This document shows, piece after piece, positions 10,654 through 22,755 of a stretch of 64,000 nt of DNA. The DNA is taken from positions 62,295,038 to 62,359,037 of the forward strand of contig JBANSL010000007.1 of NCBI GenBank assembly GCA_037127255.1. The letters run 5' to 3'. The DNA comes from Persicaria tinctoria. Lineage: Eukaryota > Streptophyta > Magnoliopsida > Caryophyllales > Polygonaceae. The first letter of the stretch is position 1, and each line of letters starts with the position of its first letter. The notes below the pieces were generated by a model. It made no database searches, had not been told where the DNA came from, and saw nothing but the letters and a program-made list of their open reading frames with translations. The position numbers and the translations under genes are program-made.

Positions 10654-12062
10654 TGATGGACGGTTTTTAGTCGCGTAAACCGTATCAAAATAAAATTCAA
10701 ACCTACAAACTAGTATAACAAGTAAGTAAGAGGTCGATCCCACAGAGAATCAAGTATTTCTCCGCAATGTGTATTTACCAATTATTAGAAAGGGGGGTTT
10801 TGGTGATTGAAACAAGAAAGAAAGCAAAATAAACTATAAACAGATTGATGCAAAACAATTTAGAGAAGATCGTTCTATCTACAACTATCCACTTTATTTG
10901 GTTGAATTGATATTGTAACTTCCTCTTGTCCTTTTAGTCTTCCTATGAATACCCTTGTCCCAACCTAATATAGTTACTAGTCCAATCTGTCCTAGAAACC
11001 CTTATCAATCGAACAATCCATAAAGAAGGATTTAACCCAATTGATAGCTTTAAGTTCAAAGATTAACCAAGGTATTTGCAGTCCCTAAGGGATTTAACAA
11101 CACATCCAACTTCCTACCCATCCAATTAGTTCAATCAGACCTAAAGGGATAAGTTTGCTACTTGGGTTAAGGTTCGCAATCAGGAATCTACAAAACCCTA
11201 GCAATTGAATTGATCTAACAAGTTGGCCAGAAAAGATAGAACAAAACAATAAACAATCAAGTACAAAGAAGTTGAAGCATTCAATATAGGAAATAAGGAA
11301 CAAGATTCAGAAACTCACAATCAATCCAAATAAAGCTTCAAATTGCAAGTAGAACGAAGAGAGTTTAGCCGCCCATGGCGAGCATCGCTCTCTCTAAAGT
11401 GTCTGATGAATGAAAGAGTAGAATAGAAGTTTTGGAAAAATAACTAAAAGTGGCCTTATAAAAGATCCCAAGTCGGCCACAAAAACAACTAGAATAAAAA
11501 CTAGGGTTTTAATATTCAAAACGCTGTGTACTGGTGCTGACGGCCCATGCGGCGGCCGCCGCATGGATGCTGCGGCCGCATCATCAACATTCCTCTTGCA
11601 TCGTCCCTGGCGGCGGTTGTTGTATTGGTCTTTCACGGAAAATCCGTCTTGAATCAGCTCTCGACGTCAACATGAAAGTTGTAGTTCTCTGAACAAGCAT
11701 TCCAACACATGGTCATATTAGTCGATCGGACAACCGAGGCCTCCAGAAAGTGCAAAACAAGTTCAGCATGTCTGGCGACAACTTCTGCAGACTTGTTATT
11801 CGTTTAGGTTCGCTTTTTCTTCTCAGGACCTCTCAAGATCTTCATGTAAGCTTCTTCGATCAACTAGACATTCTCATCCAATGCGTTATCAACTCATGTC
11901 TCCTCCTCGGATCCACTATTCCCTGAAATAATCAATAAAAGCATGTAGATTCCGACTCCAGCCACACAGAACAAATATGCAAATTATACTTAAAACATGC
12001 ATGATATGCATCATAACTAAGCCAAATGCAACCTATTATAACTCTCTAAATGCATGCTATAA
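10654..12062 (-). repeat. Element A 5' LTR
   Basis: Begins TGATGGACGG beside the PBS and ends GCATGCTATAA against the TSD. It carries one copy of the GC-rich 20-bp unit where the 3' LTR has two, and otherwise aligns along its whole length with 6237-7670. Confidence 0.85.
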
Positions 12063-12610
12063 GATAGAAATCAACCTTTGATAGGATAAACACCGTCTTC
12101 AAAAGATAAGTTTTTGTGGCTTAACTCCAAGTAAAATGACGTTGAGATTCGGTGCTGAAAACTTTAGAATCCATCGACATCCACTGGGTATCGCTGCTAC
12201 CGGATCCTATGATGTTTGACTTATGTAAGATCGGTGAGCTCCGTTGGGGATCAGCGGGCGCTGATTTATCATGAGAGGATGTCGATGTAGAGCTTGTCCA
12301 GAGCTTTCTAACACATGGTTATTATAGTCGATCAGACATCCGAGGCCTAGGGAAATTGCGTTTTGAATTCAATTCACCGCATGGACAACTTTTGTGGTTC
12401 GGTATCATTTCAGCTCTTAGACCTTGATTCCGTGCTCATTTGCTCCTTGCCTTGCTCAACACTCTTTTGGAATCATTTCTCAAGCTTTCCTTAGCTTCAC
12501 TGTTCCATGATTTCTCCACCATCTGAGATCGGATCCACAATCTGCAAATTAACACTAAAAATGCGTAGAGCTTCCACTTGGATATGAAACGGTAGCCCAC
12601 ACTGTATGTA
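12063..12610 (-). mobile_element. Family Z LTR fragment, part 2
   Basis: This continues the LTR interrupted at 6236. On the minus strand it contains the block GGCCTCGGATGTCTGATCGA then the ATAACCATGTGTTAGAAAGC box, which is shared by the LTRs of families X, Y and Z in this window. The outer boundary, near 12610, is approximate. Confidence 0.45.
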
Positions 12611-13257
12611 GTAGTATGTTCAATTATTAGTATAAAAGAAGCATATGTGATGATTGTAACATTTGAATCAAAATTGAGGGATCAAACCCAAATGAAGGTA
12701 AGTATAACCATTCAATGTGAACAATTAGTCATACAAAGCAAGACAAAAGTATCATGTTCAAGCAAGACAAACGAAAATGATAAATGGGTATGCCGAGACA
12801 AAGTTACAAAATTGCACCAACAACGCATAATGTTGGTAAAATTGTAGCCGGAACCATATGTAATTGATATTGCATCCATCACAGTATGCACCAACTTGTT
12901 CTAAATAAAGAGTGTTGGCAAGGATGTAAGCCCAAAGTTTTTTTGATAATCCATATTTTGGCAAATAGATTGTAGTATTCCAGAACGAACCAAATGAACG
13001 AGTGGCATACGAAGTGAAGTTGTTGTGAATGAACGGATGAGTTAATATGCTCAAACACTTGCAGACACATATAGAAAGACCCAACATCCAATAATCTTGG
13101 CGAAACAATGGGTATTTAAAGCGTCCAAGGTTTGGTAAATAAGAACTTAGAGTAACATGTCAAAGTGAGAGTAATGAGAGCATAGTAAGAGATACAAAGA
13201 TATATAGTAAAGAATATAACATATAGGATGAGATTTGAATTGGCATAACAAGGAACA
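12611..13257. other. No gene recognised
   Basis: AT-rich sequence with overlapping short frames on the minus strand (12712-13108) that show no domain. It sits between two LTR-derived blocks. Confidence 0.35.
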
Positions 13258-15051
13258 TGATAATGCATATTTTACATATGCCTTTTAGGTAGTTTTATGT
13301 TGCATTTCGTATATATGTTTTTTATAGTTAAGTCACATCTTTATCATTTTATACTCGAAGTTCGGAATCTACGCTTTTTATGGTTTCAGATTTACGAATT
13401 TGGACTCGAGAGATGGTTCAAGAGGGTGATGTTGGAGCCCTGAAGCTGGTGGAGAACATAGGATGTCACAAGGAATAAGAATGATAAAGAAGAAACTAGG
13501 ACAGAGGCCTAAAGAAGATACAAAGAATACACGAGGAAAGCTGAGTGGGGCCTGCCAATATGGGAGCGGCACCCGCGAATGGAGAAACAACTAGCACCGA
13601 GAGCGGCGCCCATCGATGCAGATAAATATGAATCTTCGGATGCTTATCTGACGTAAATTTGATCATATCCCTTACTTAATCGACAAGGCACGAGTTCTAG
13701 GGGTTTTCAGCCTATTTGAGACAATTAAATGGCCTAGTATTTTAGGGTTTTTATAGACATCATCACAACACAACAATCACCACAAAACCATTCAATAGTT
13801 TGCATCTTTTCTTAGTCTTTCTATGTAAGCCTTGCTCGGCTAATCTCATAGTAGTTTTGGTTGCATTTCAAGACCATTCAATAGTTTGCATCTTTTCTAT
13901 GTAAGCCATTCAATAGTTTGCATCTTTTAAAGTTTATGCATTATGAATATTTTAACTCTCCTTGTTCCGATATTGCATTAATGTTGTTGATTTATCTTAA
14001 TTTGCCACTAGGATAGATTTGCCTCGTGCTAAGGGTTATAGCTTCATTCCGTTATTGCAAGTCTTAATCCAATATAGTAGCCAACACATCTTCCAGGAAC
14101 GTTTCAGAAATCTTGATGTTGTAGGAGGATTGGCAGATGCAGATTGTCTCTTTTAGTCAAAGCGATAATTGGGTTGACAACTAAGTGGAAGTTGACAAGA
14201 TGGGAGAGATGATGTTTATGTGCAAAAGTTAGTGACTTCATGCTACCCGCACCCATGCAAGAGTTTAGGGAGTTAGGTGGTAATCGAAAACATTGGGCTA
14301 TCTAATTATGTGGTTAAACCGACCCTAGAGTAATCAACATAACCAATATGCATTAAAATAAAAACCCAATGATCATGGAATCGCCATTGTTGTGAATGTA
14401 CATGAAGCTATATTAATCACTATTGTTCCCTACAACTAACCATTGCTACTATTGTTACTTATTGCTTGTAATAATGACATGTACAAAAATTTAAATTTTG
14501 AGGAAATTGCTTTTCTCGATTTTTTTTTTGGAATGCTAGACCATAAAATTAACTCTAAATTTGAGAAGCAGATATCTAGAGATGAAAAAACAGCAAGACA
14601 TGGTAGATATAAGTAGGTCTAGAAACGGTTCGGGAAACTTGATGTTGTAGGAGGATTGACAAGTAAAGCTTGTCTCTTTTGGGATCTATTATTTCTACTC
14701 GACCCTCCCCCTGTTAGAGTAAGGGAGTTAGATGGTGATCAACAAGGACGACCTATAATTCTATACACAAACCAAAACTTGGAATAATTAGTATAAACTA
14801 CTCGCATTAGAATAACAGCCCATAATTACTGCGAATTATGAGTGAAACTATATTTCATTACTATTTCTTTCTAAAATCATCAATCATTGCTACTTTAATT
14901 GCTTTATTACTTTCATATCATTGCTTTTGTTACTTGTTCATTTCTTGTAATCACATTTATAAAGGCGCACGCACTCCCTGTGAAATCACATTGCTTTATT
15001 GCTTTCATACTTGTACTTTTGGGGATTGAATCACGATATTCACGTCCACCA
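13258..15051 (+). mobile_element. Family Z LTR (5' LTR or solo LTR with PBS remnant)
   Basis: It starts TGATAATGCATATTTTAC and contains the LTR motif CGGAATCTACGCTTTTTATGG shared in variant form with the other families. It ends in CA at 15050-15051, just before a decayed tRNA-Asp PBS. Inside, a block of roughly 400-500 bp occurs twice (about 14070-14480 and 14630-15000), and a short unit CCATTCAATAGTTTGCATC occurs three times near 13788-13925. The retroelement interior is cut off after about 115 bp by a copia LTR at 15168. Confidence 0.55.
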
Positions 15052-15056
15052 AATTT

Positions 15057-15074
15057 TGGCGTCGTTGTCGAGGA
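15057..15074 (+). other. Decayed primer-binding site of the family Z element
   Basis: TGGCGTCGTTGTCGAGGA differs at three positions from the tRNA-Asp complement TGGCGCCGTTGCCGGGGA, and sits a few bases after the LTR end. Confidence 0.65.
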
Positions 15075-16222
15075 GTGCCGATTTATTTTTAAGTGTGTTT
15101 GTTAGCAATCGTGTGGACAGTCTTGCATGGTCCACACTCTTTTACTAATCTCTCTACTATGCCCTTTTGATAACTCCACTCCCTTGATTAAAATCGGAAA
15201 CGGTTTCAAAGGCTTTGACACATGGCTTGTGTCAAAGGTCTTGAAGCTACATATGTGTTGATGAAACACAAAACCTGTATTATGTGCATATTATTTCCGG
15301 ATATTATTTTACGTTATTATATATATTTCCAGATATTATTTATATGCTAATCATGCGGCAAGAATTTCGAAAAAGATCTCCTGCCTTGAGTTGAATCACG
15401 TGAAGAATCAAATCGGAGATTATGGCTTCGAAGTTTCCCAGAATACAAGATTGTGAAGATTACCTCTAGTACCATGATCTGTTCTAGCCGTTGAAGAAGA
15501 TCCTTAGGCGCCGATTTTTTCAATATAAAAAAGGAGATGAAGGGAAGACATACAAACAATCGTTGAACACAAGCATTCATTCGCACTCAAGCCTTCAAGT
15601 CAATCTGTCTTCTTCGTGTGCTCTCTGCTAGTTATTAAGAGTCGTATCTTTTGTTTCAAAGCATTTGAGAGTTACACAGTGAGCTTATAGGATATATTTT
15701 GAGAGAGTGTTATACTCGAGAGTTTGAAACTCAGGAAGTGGACACTAGGCGATTGATTCACTAAGTGTAAGAGGATTGTACTAGATAGCTGAGAGAGGTG
15801 GGGCTCTTCTAGATTGGTCTAGGACTCCAAGGGAATGTGAGTTGAATAGATTGAAATTGTATAGGAGAGAGGCTTCTTGGTGAGCTATTAGGATCCTAAG
15901 TCTTATCAATCAATAAAGTCGGTTGAATCCTAGGATTGTGGAAGAACCCTAGGCGGGGACGCAGGCCAAGTTCGTGTCGATCCTCGTTAACAATTCGTTG
16001 CGTCCTTTACTCCTTGCTTTACCATATTTCCACACTTGTTTCGAATTGTATAACTCTTTTGTGATTCAGGTTTTCCAGAAGAAAGAAGTAAGTCTAATCT
16101 CAAAGGGTTTTGCAAGCGTTTCAAAAGTCTTGAGATTATCTGCGAAAAGTTGGCATACTATATTCAACCCCCCTTCTAGTGTATCTTTATATTACTTTGT
16201 TATACATTATCGAACCTTCAAT

Positions 16223-16234
16223 TGGTATCAGAGC
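16223..16234 (+). other. Copia primer-binding site (initiator tRNA-Met)
   Basis: TGGTATCAGAGC, the standard copia PBS complementary to the 3' end of initiator tRNA-Met, two bases after the LTR end. Confidence 0.85.
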
Positions 16235-16277
16235 CTTACTCACTACTTTTGATCTAACAATCTTGTGAGTTTTGATC

Positions 16278-16735
16278 ATGTCTGGTGAACCAAGCGGAGG
16301 ATTTGCACAAGGAAGGTCTACCAGTAGACCACCACTCTTTGTAGGAAACAACTTCGTCTACTGGAGGTCCTTGATGAAAATGTTCATTATAGATCAAGAT
16401 CTGGAACTTTGGAACATTATAGAGGCTGGTCCGAAGGATCCAGTGAAAGACGGACCAAATGGAACCAAAGTCGCGAAGACCGAGGTTGAATTCATCCAAG
16501 CGGATCTTGAACTCGTCTCCAAGAACTACAAGGCTATCAACTTACTATACTGTGGTCTTAGCATTGATGAGTTTAACCGTATTTCATCTTGTAGGTCGCT
16601 AAAGAGATTTGGGACAAGCTGGTTGTCACCTACGAAGGAACCAGTCAAGTGAAGGACACCAAGATCACCATTTTCCTTTGAAAGTATGAACTCTTCAAAA
16701 TGAAGCCAGATGAGTCTATGATTCGAAGAAATGGT
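16278..16735 (+). pseudogene. Copia gag, 5' part, frameshifted
   Basis: The ATG at 16278 opens MSGEPSGGFAQGRSTSRPPL, followed by the copia gag opening F-x-GNNFVYWRSLMKMFIIDQD and LELWNIIEAGP. The frame is lost near 16595, and the correct reading resumes in another frame with VAKEIWDKLVVTYEGTSQV and, after a stop at about 16679, KYELFKMKPDES. These are the expected consecutive pieces of the UBN2-type gag core, so the gene is dead through a frameshift and a stop codon. No zinc knuckle or pol follows. Confidence 0.8.
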
Positions 16736-16740
16736 TGTTT

Positions 16741-17465
16741 AGATTGTGAGGATTTGATTCTATTTAGTTATTCATATTTATATTTATCATCTTGTGCCTA
16801 TTTTATATTTTTGTTCCTTTCTATGATTGATCACCATGTTAGGAATTGCATCTTAGCTATGAATTCGTTGTTGTGTTCTTGATAGCAAACAAAGGTATTT
16901 AAGTAGTTATATTTCTTTGTCCTTGTAGTGGATGATTTCAATTGATCTATATTGGTAAGTGTCGATTAGGGCTGATCTAGGGTTGTTCCGGTTTGTCTTA
17001 ATTGCATTGAGTCAATTGGTCTAATTACTTGAATCCTTAATGTTATTCCTTAGTGATATTAAATAATATGATTGTATCCATGTGGATCCTTCAACTTTAG
17101 TCAAGTAGACATATGTCTATGAATAATTAATGAATCAATCATATGACCATGAATCTCAACCATTGTCAGAGAATTATAGGTGAAATATCTTCTCTACCTT
17201 ATTATCAACTCGCTTTGCAATCATAAAGTTGGTTACTTTATTCCTTATTACTTGGTCATAAATCATTGTTTTGTCACGAGTCTTTGGTAAGAGTTATTGA
17301 ATAGTGAATCGCTTCTCCCTGTGAGTTCGACACCGGACTTCATTGCTATACTAGTAGTTGTTTGGTTTATCAATTCATTGATTTGCTAATCTATTGGTTT
17401 TGTGCGTTGAGTTTGGATTTTATTACTATTTGGCAAAGGGCGAAAGTGTCAACGACGTTCGTCCC
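16741..17465 (+). mobile_element. LTR-like fragment, unassigned
   Basis: The second half resembles the ends of the tRNA-Asp-type LTRs nearby: CTCCCTGTGAGTTCGACACC, then GCTATACTAGTAGTTG and GGCAAAGGGCGAAAG, which parallel the family X blocks CCCTGTGGATCGATC, CTATACTAGTTGTAAG and GGCAAGAACAACGACAG. No PBS follows, so the element is cut. No ORF of interest. Confidence 0.4.
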
Positions 17466-18224
17466 GCACCAATGAGCCTTAGTATATAAGCCGATTTTGC
17501 CAATTGGTTTTAGAATGGAACCTCACTCAGCTTGTGTGCTAGGCTACTAGCACATGTACACCCATGAACGTGACCCCCAATCATCGGTCCTAGTTAGAAT
17601 TGATATGGTATAAGAGCGTTTAGTCTAACGACCCATCTTTCGATCTTGTTATGGGTTACCAGTTGTCCATGTTTTAACTAAATGAGTCATTCCTAGTTGC
17701 ATAAAAATGTCCCACATCTAAAGTTGAGCATAATAAACCTTATTATATTAGTCGATGGGCTACTTCTCGGCAAAGATCAATGAAGAACTCCGGTATTCCT
17801 CCTCTCTTAATCTCGCCTGATACGCGCCCACCTAATACAAGCCAAATCCTCTTGTATTCCTCAACCCCTTGGAAATGCCTTCTTATAAAAGGTCTATTTC
17901 AATCTCAAGATCCTGCCCAAAGATGAAGTTCAGTGATTGTCGTTTCATTTTTGACCGACATCGTTTAGATTAAATAAACGCGTAGATACAAGCTGGTTTT
18001 GAAATAAATAGAACAACCTCGTATTGACCCTCAACAATGTCATTTCCGAATCATCTGCTTCCTTTTGTTTTTTTTATTCAAAAACTTGCTTGAAAGAAGC
18101 TCAATTCAAGGGATTGTTCGACAATGTTTATTACTTGTTTAGTGGTAAAAGTTTGTTAGTTTTGGCCGGAAACTTTTCCAAACACTTAGTAAAAAATGGA
18201 GGTTTTTTAGTTTTCTTAGTTTGG
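17466..18224. other. Mixed repeat fragments, one shared with 33255-33640
   Basis: The segments CAATTGGTTTTAGAATGGAAC, CTAGGCTACTAGCACATG and TGTCCCACATCTAAAGTTGA (17495-17770) recur in rearranged order at 33255-33640, beyond the other side of the B stack. The TGTCCCACATC plus GTATATAAG combination looks like a copia-type LTR promoter, but I cannot define ends. The last 200 bp show a Phe-rich open frame with no recognisable product. Confidence 0.35.
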
Positions 18225-19630
18225 TGATAAAGCCCATTTAGGTAGGCATAATAGGTTACATTTAGTTTAGTTAAGATGCATAACATCCATAATTTGAGAA
18301 TTTGCATATTTACACTCTTTAGTGGTGGAGTCGGAATCTATACGTTTATATTGATTATTTCAGGTAGATGTGGATTCGAAAAGGAATGATGAAGTTCATG
18401 GAATAAATAAGAGTCAAGAAGAGGAAAATAAGAGAATAGAAAATGAGTGGAAATGATGTTACATAACCTAAGTGAAAAGCAAGTCGACAAAAGATGTCGT
18501 CTTACAAGTTGAACTTGAATCGCACTTTTTAGAGGCCTCCGTGGTCCGATTAACTATTATAAGCATGCATTGGAAAACTATTTTGAAGAGCTTCAACTTT
18601 CATGTTGATATAGAGACCAAATTCATAATGGAAAAATTGATATATCTTTTGAAAGCTCCTCCCACGGCCACCAAAGCCTCACACGCGGCGAGCACCTAGG
18701 CAGCCAACGTCTTACTCTGTAAAAGTCGAACCCGCGGCTCTGGAGGCCGCACCCGCGGCTTTGCTAGGTGAACCAGCATGAATCTATCCAAGAACTATAT
18801 CTTTCCTTATTTAAATTCTATCTTTTGAGTATGTCTTCTAGGATTTAAGGGTGGTTCTTAGGCCTACTGAAAGACTTGTTCTAGGCATGTTTTATGCATA
18901 TCTGAAAATGGAGTGCTAAACTGTTTTGTTTCACCTACGATTTGAGACTCCGTTTGGTTGAATTGTGAGTTTTCTATTCTGGTTCCGATTTCCATCATGT
19001 GTTTCATCTTCTTAGTGCTTGAATGTTGTATGGTGTTTGATTTTATCTTGTTTGGCCAACTTGCTAGGATCTCATCATCGCTAGGGTTTTGAATTGTTCA
19101 TTATGATTCTTAATCTTTCGTAGCAAGCACGTTCTAGTGGACTTCGTTAGAAAGCTTGAATGTGTAGGAAGTTGACTATAAGTTAAATATTAGTTCTTTA
19201 GAGGATTAATATTGCTTATAAGCTTTACACATCTTGAGACTTATTGCTATTCTTATGATTTAACCTTAACCCGTGTTAAGATTGCCGACGAATAAGGGAT
19301 TGTTTGAACTCGTAGGGCTAATAATATATTTAATTCAAAATAAGAACATTTGATAGGAAAAGGAAAAGAACATGAGTAGGAAACAAGGATCGAATTCACC
19401 AAATAGGGTTGAGAATTATAGGTGAAGCTATCTCTTAACTATTGATTCTCCTAACTTGTTAATATTTCTCATTCTCAACCACTCAAAACAAATCTTTTCT
19501 ACAAATTGGTAAATACATTCTACATAGAAATACTTGATTCTCTGTGTGAATGACCTCTTACTTTCTCACTATAATAGTTTGTAAGTTTAAGTTTTCTTTT
19601 GATAGGAAACAAAACGATTTCGTCCTGTCA
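18225..19630 (+). repeat. Element B first LTR
   Basis: It starts TGATAAAGCCCATTTAGG and ends CGTCCTGTCA. It contains the shared LTR box (CTATTATAAGCATGCATTGG near 18553), a GC-rich CCCGCGGC block near 18660-18770 and a TATTTAAA-type TATA region (18807-18815). Confidence 0.75.
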
Positions 19631-19635
19631 AATTT

Positions 19636-19653
19636 TGGCGTTGTTGTTGAGGA
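19636..19653 (+). other. Decayed PBS of element B
   Basis: TGGCGTTGTTGTTGAGGA, four changes from the tRNA-Asp complement, immediately after the first LTR. Confidence 0.6.
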
Positions 19654-19754
19654 GTCAAAGTTTATTTCTTTGTTTTGTGTATTTATCAATTATTCTAAAT
19701 AACTAACCCATTGTGGACCTATCTTATGGTTCACAACACTCGTGCTACTAACCA

Positions 19755-20457
19755 ATGCTGAAGGTTAGGTTGTTGCAGTGACATGGAGAGAGTTTTCATC
19801 AATACTTTACCAGATTGCAGGAGTACATTAACGATCTTTGTTCATGGGGTTATCAAGCTAGTGTAAGGGAAGTGCTTCTATGCATCTTTGATGGTATGAC
19901 TGCTAAGACACAGAGCCGTGTTGAGCACATGAGTGATGGAGGTTTATTAGATATGGGCCTCTTGGAGATGTGGGATTTTTTTTGCTACATGGATTATCAA
20001 TGTGCGCAGAATGAGTCACTTTCCCCGGTATCTTAAATCATTGGAACTTCTGTTGCACCTATTGAGGTCATTATGGAGAATCACACTAAGAAGATGGAGT
20101 GTTGTAGAAGACAACACTCCATCTGATGAGATCATCTCTAGCTCACCCATTGATGAACCAAGTCTAGAGCCAACTGCTGAGGCTCAAGAGGTAATAAAGG
20201 TAAACTCTTGTGATGGAAAAGGTAGTAGTGATTATGTCGGTCCATAGGAATATTACTTCAACATACCACCAACAGAATTTTGTTGGTGGTCTTACATACC
20301 CTCAACTGACAGTCATACTCTAAAGTATGATGAGTTGGTAATATTCTTGAACACCGTACTATTTCATATCAACTTTTTCATATTTTATGTCCATTAATCT
20401 TTTGGGTGGGAACAAAAGTTTAATTTGCTAATGAGGGGGTTGAAAATGTATGAGTAA
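19755..20457 (+). pseudogene. Element B gag-like gene, broken
   Basis: It aligns with the intact copies in A and C: LQEYINDLCSWGYQASVRE-type opening, FDGMTAKTQ, SDGGLLDMGLLEMWDFFCYM. The sequence then passes through frame changes, a middle part (PIDEPSLEPTAEAQEVIKVN) and a C-terminal part with EFCWWSYIPS, the hydrophobic segment and a short final block (FNLLMRGLKMYE). At least one early stop, one internal deletion and two later stops inactivate it. Confidence 0.7.
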
Positions 20458-22282
20458 GTCTTGAACAGAGGACCTAAATGTCGAGTCTATGACATTAACC
20501 AAGGACGCTTCTCGGAAGGCAACCCGAATTAAAAAGTTAGAGAAGTTTTTCTTTTGTTTTTCAATAAATAAAGAGTTGGATTTTTTTTCCGGCTAACCTG
20601 CAAGGGAAACAATGAGAAACAAAGCTACTAAAAAGTCGTTGGCGATGTCGCTCCCACGGCCACCGAGTGGCCAAGGCATCTTGAAAAGCTACCGCATTCG
20701 TGTTGTTGGTTCATGTCTTGTCTTGGCTCGTCAATTGGCATCGTTGTTCGTGGCTTCTTTGTCTTTAATACACGCTACATTCTGAGTCTTTGCAACACCT
20801 TTTCTCTCATATTTTTACGTTTTCTTGTCTTTGATTTTCATTGAGGGAAATGAAAGGTTTGAGTGTGGGAGAGGGTTTCATTCATGTAGTTCATGCATTC
20901 TTGTTTAATTTTCGTTCTTATATTCTATAGTAAAGAAGAAAAAAAATGAAAATGAAAATAAATCCAAAAACGTCATGCATTTAGGTCTCATCTACTCTCA
21001 TGTAGACCACTTACCCTCATTGAGTGTTATGCATAATCTTGTCATGAAATCTCATAACTTGTTTGAGATGTTTAAGCCTTTATTCATTTATAGAGCATGA
21101 TTTGATGATAATAATTGATCATGTATAACTCTTACACTTTGTATTATTGAAATCCAACAAAATATACCCATGTGAGCATTTTTGGCTTTATTCGGACGAT
21201 CTTCATATTTATGTCCTTGATTATTGTTATGTGTGATACTCTTCCATGTTACTATCTCTTAGAATTGCGATTGACATCTATGTTGAGGCCGTAATATATT
21301 GATTATTATTTGTGATTTTCATGTGATTGATGCACTACTTTTTCTTAGCCATGTTATTCCCTTTCCACCTTATATATATTCCTTCGCTTGAAGCCATTTT
21401 GAGCCTTTTATCCCATCTTTTGTAGCTCCACAAAAATATTTCCTAGCCGATTTTGACCTTACCCTATCCGAGAATTAGGGAGAAGATTGATGAAAATGTA
21501 TATTATTAGATTGTCTTGAATACTTTGGGTACGATGTTGGGTATTATTACTTTTTGTACATCATATGGATGATTATTGTGCTTAAAACTCAAGGCTTAAG
21601 GAGGATAAAATTCCCTCAGGAGTATAAGTCGAGGAAAATTCATGAAAAGAAAAGAAAAAGAAGAAGAAAAGTATATCATCGAAAAATCAAAAGAGAAAAA
21701 GAAGAAAGAAAGAGTGATGTGGTTAATAAGAGTTGTGTTTAAGCTTGTTATGAGTTTATGTAGTTGATTTTGATGGCATTAGCGGTATACTAAGTGTTTG
21801 ATTTTAGTGTTCTTCCGGTTGTGTATAGTACTAACACTTTTTTCTTTGATTTTTTTAGCACCACAGGCCTAAATGTTTCCCTACCTTGATGTTCTTACCA
21901 AGCCCCATTACAGCCCTACACATGACCTCATGATGTTTATTACTTGTAATGTCATTCATGGTGGGGATTTACGATGTTAATTTCAATTTTTATGTAGCAT
22001 ATTTTCATGGATTTGAGTTTGAGCGATATTGAGTAACCTTAAACACATGAGCAAGAGACAAACACTTATTTCCCGGTGAGGTTGGATGTAGATATTACTT
22101 TGTTTTTTGAGTACGTTGCTAAATACGTGCTATGATGTTATGCATTATTTTTATGTTCCTATATTTTCAAACCTTGTGGTTTGTGAAGTGAAGATGTCAA
22201 TAACTTGTTTGAATTGTGGGATAAATGGTTTGATTTGGTTTTGTTTGCTTGAGGAGAAGCAAAGGTTCAGGTTTGCGGGATT
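20458..22282 (+). other. Element B non-coding interior
   Basis: It holds the boxes shared with A and C in the same order: CTTCTCGGAAGGCAACCCG (20508), a TTGAGG-x-AATGAAAGG box with GAGTGTGGGAGAGGG (20840-20876), CTTGAAGCC and GTAGCTCCACAAAAAT (21388-21440), AAGGAGGATAAAATTCCCTC (21598) and a purine-rich run (21640-21715). No ORF. Confidence 0.6.
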
Positions 22283-22755
22283 TGATAGAGCCCGTTTAGA
22301 TAGGTATAATAGGTTGTATTTAGCATAGTTAAGATGCATAACATCCATAATTTTAGTAGAATTTGCATATTTACTCTTTTTCGTGGTGGAGTCAAAATCT
22401 ATACGTTTTTATTGATTATTTCGGATAGATGTGGATCTGATAAGGAATGATAAAGTTCATGGTTTAAAGAAGATCCAAGAAGAGGAAAATATGTGAAGAA
22501 CACGGGAGCGGAATTGAAGTTCTAGAGCCTAAGTGAAGAACAAGTCAACAAAAGTTGTCGCCCGACAAGCTGAACTAATATCGCAATTTATGGAGGCGTC
22601 GGTGGTCCGATTTACTATTATAAGACGTGCCTGCGGCCACCAAAAAGCTGCACCCGCGGCCAACACCTAGGCATCCAACGTCTTACTCTATAAAAGCCGC
22701 ACCCGCGGCTTTGGAGGTTGTGCCTGTGGCTTTGTTGGGCCGAACCGATACAAAT

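Larger units (their letters stand above)
6237..12062 (-). mobile_element. Element A: complete non-autonomous Ty3/gypsy-type LTR element (LARD-like, family X)
   Basis: The element is bounded by a perfect 5-bp TSD, GATAG (6232-6236 and 12063-12067). Its two near-identical LTRs (10654-12062 as the 5' copy, 6237-7670 as the 3' copy) flank a PBS complementary to tRNA-Asp, a gag-like ORF and about 1.7 kb of non-coding interior ending in a polypurine tract. There is no protease, reverse transcriptase, RNase H or integrase, so movement would need proteins from an autonomous partner. The tRNA-Asp PBS, the GGGAGGCAACCCAA-type motif downstream of the ORF and the ATTGAGGACAATG plus GTGTGGGGG motifs are typical of the plant Tat/Athila group; that assignment is by motif only. 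LTR similarity points to a fairly recent insertion. Confidence 0.85.
15168..16740 (+). mobile_element. Truncated Ty1/copia retrotransposon, SIRE/Maximus-like
   Basis: A 5' LTR (15168-16220), a tRNA-Met PBS and the start of a copia gag are present in order; everything after gag is missing. The LTR opens TGATAACTCCACTCCC and ends CGAACCTTCA. It has a TATA-like TTTTTTCAATATAAAAAAGG near 15517-15536. The SIRE/Maximus placement rests on the LTR style and the gag N-terminus only. Confidence 0.7.
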
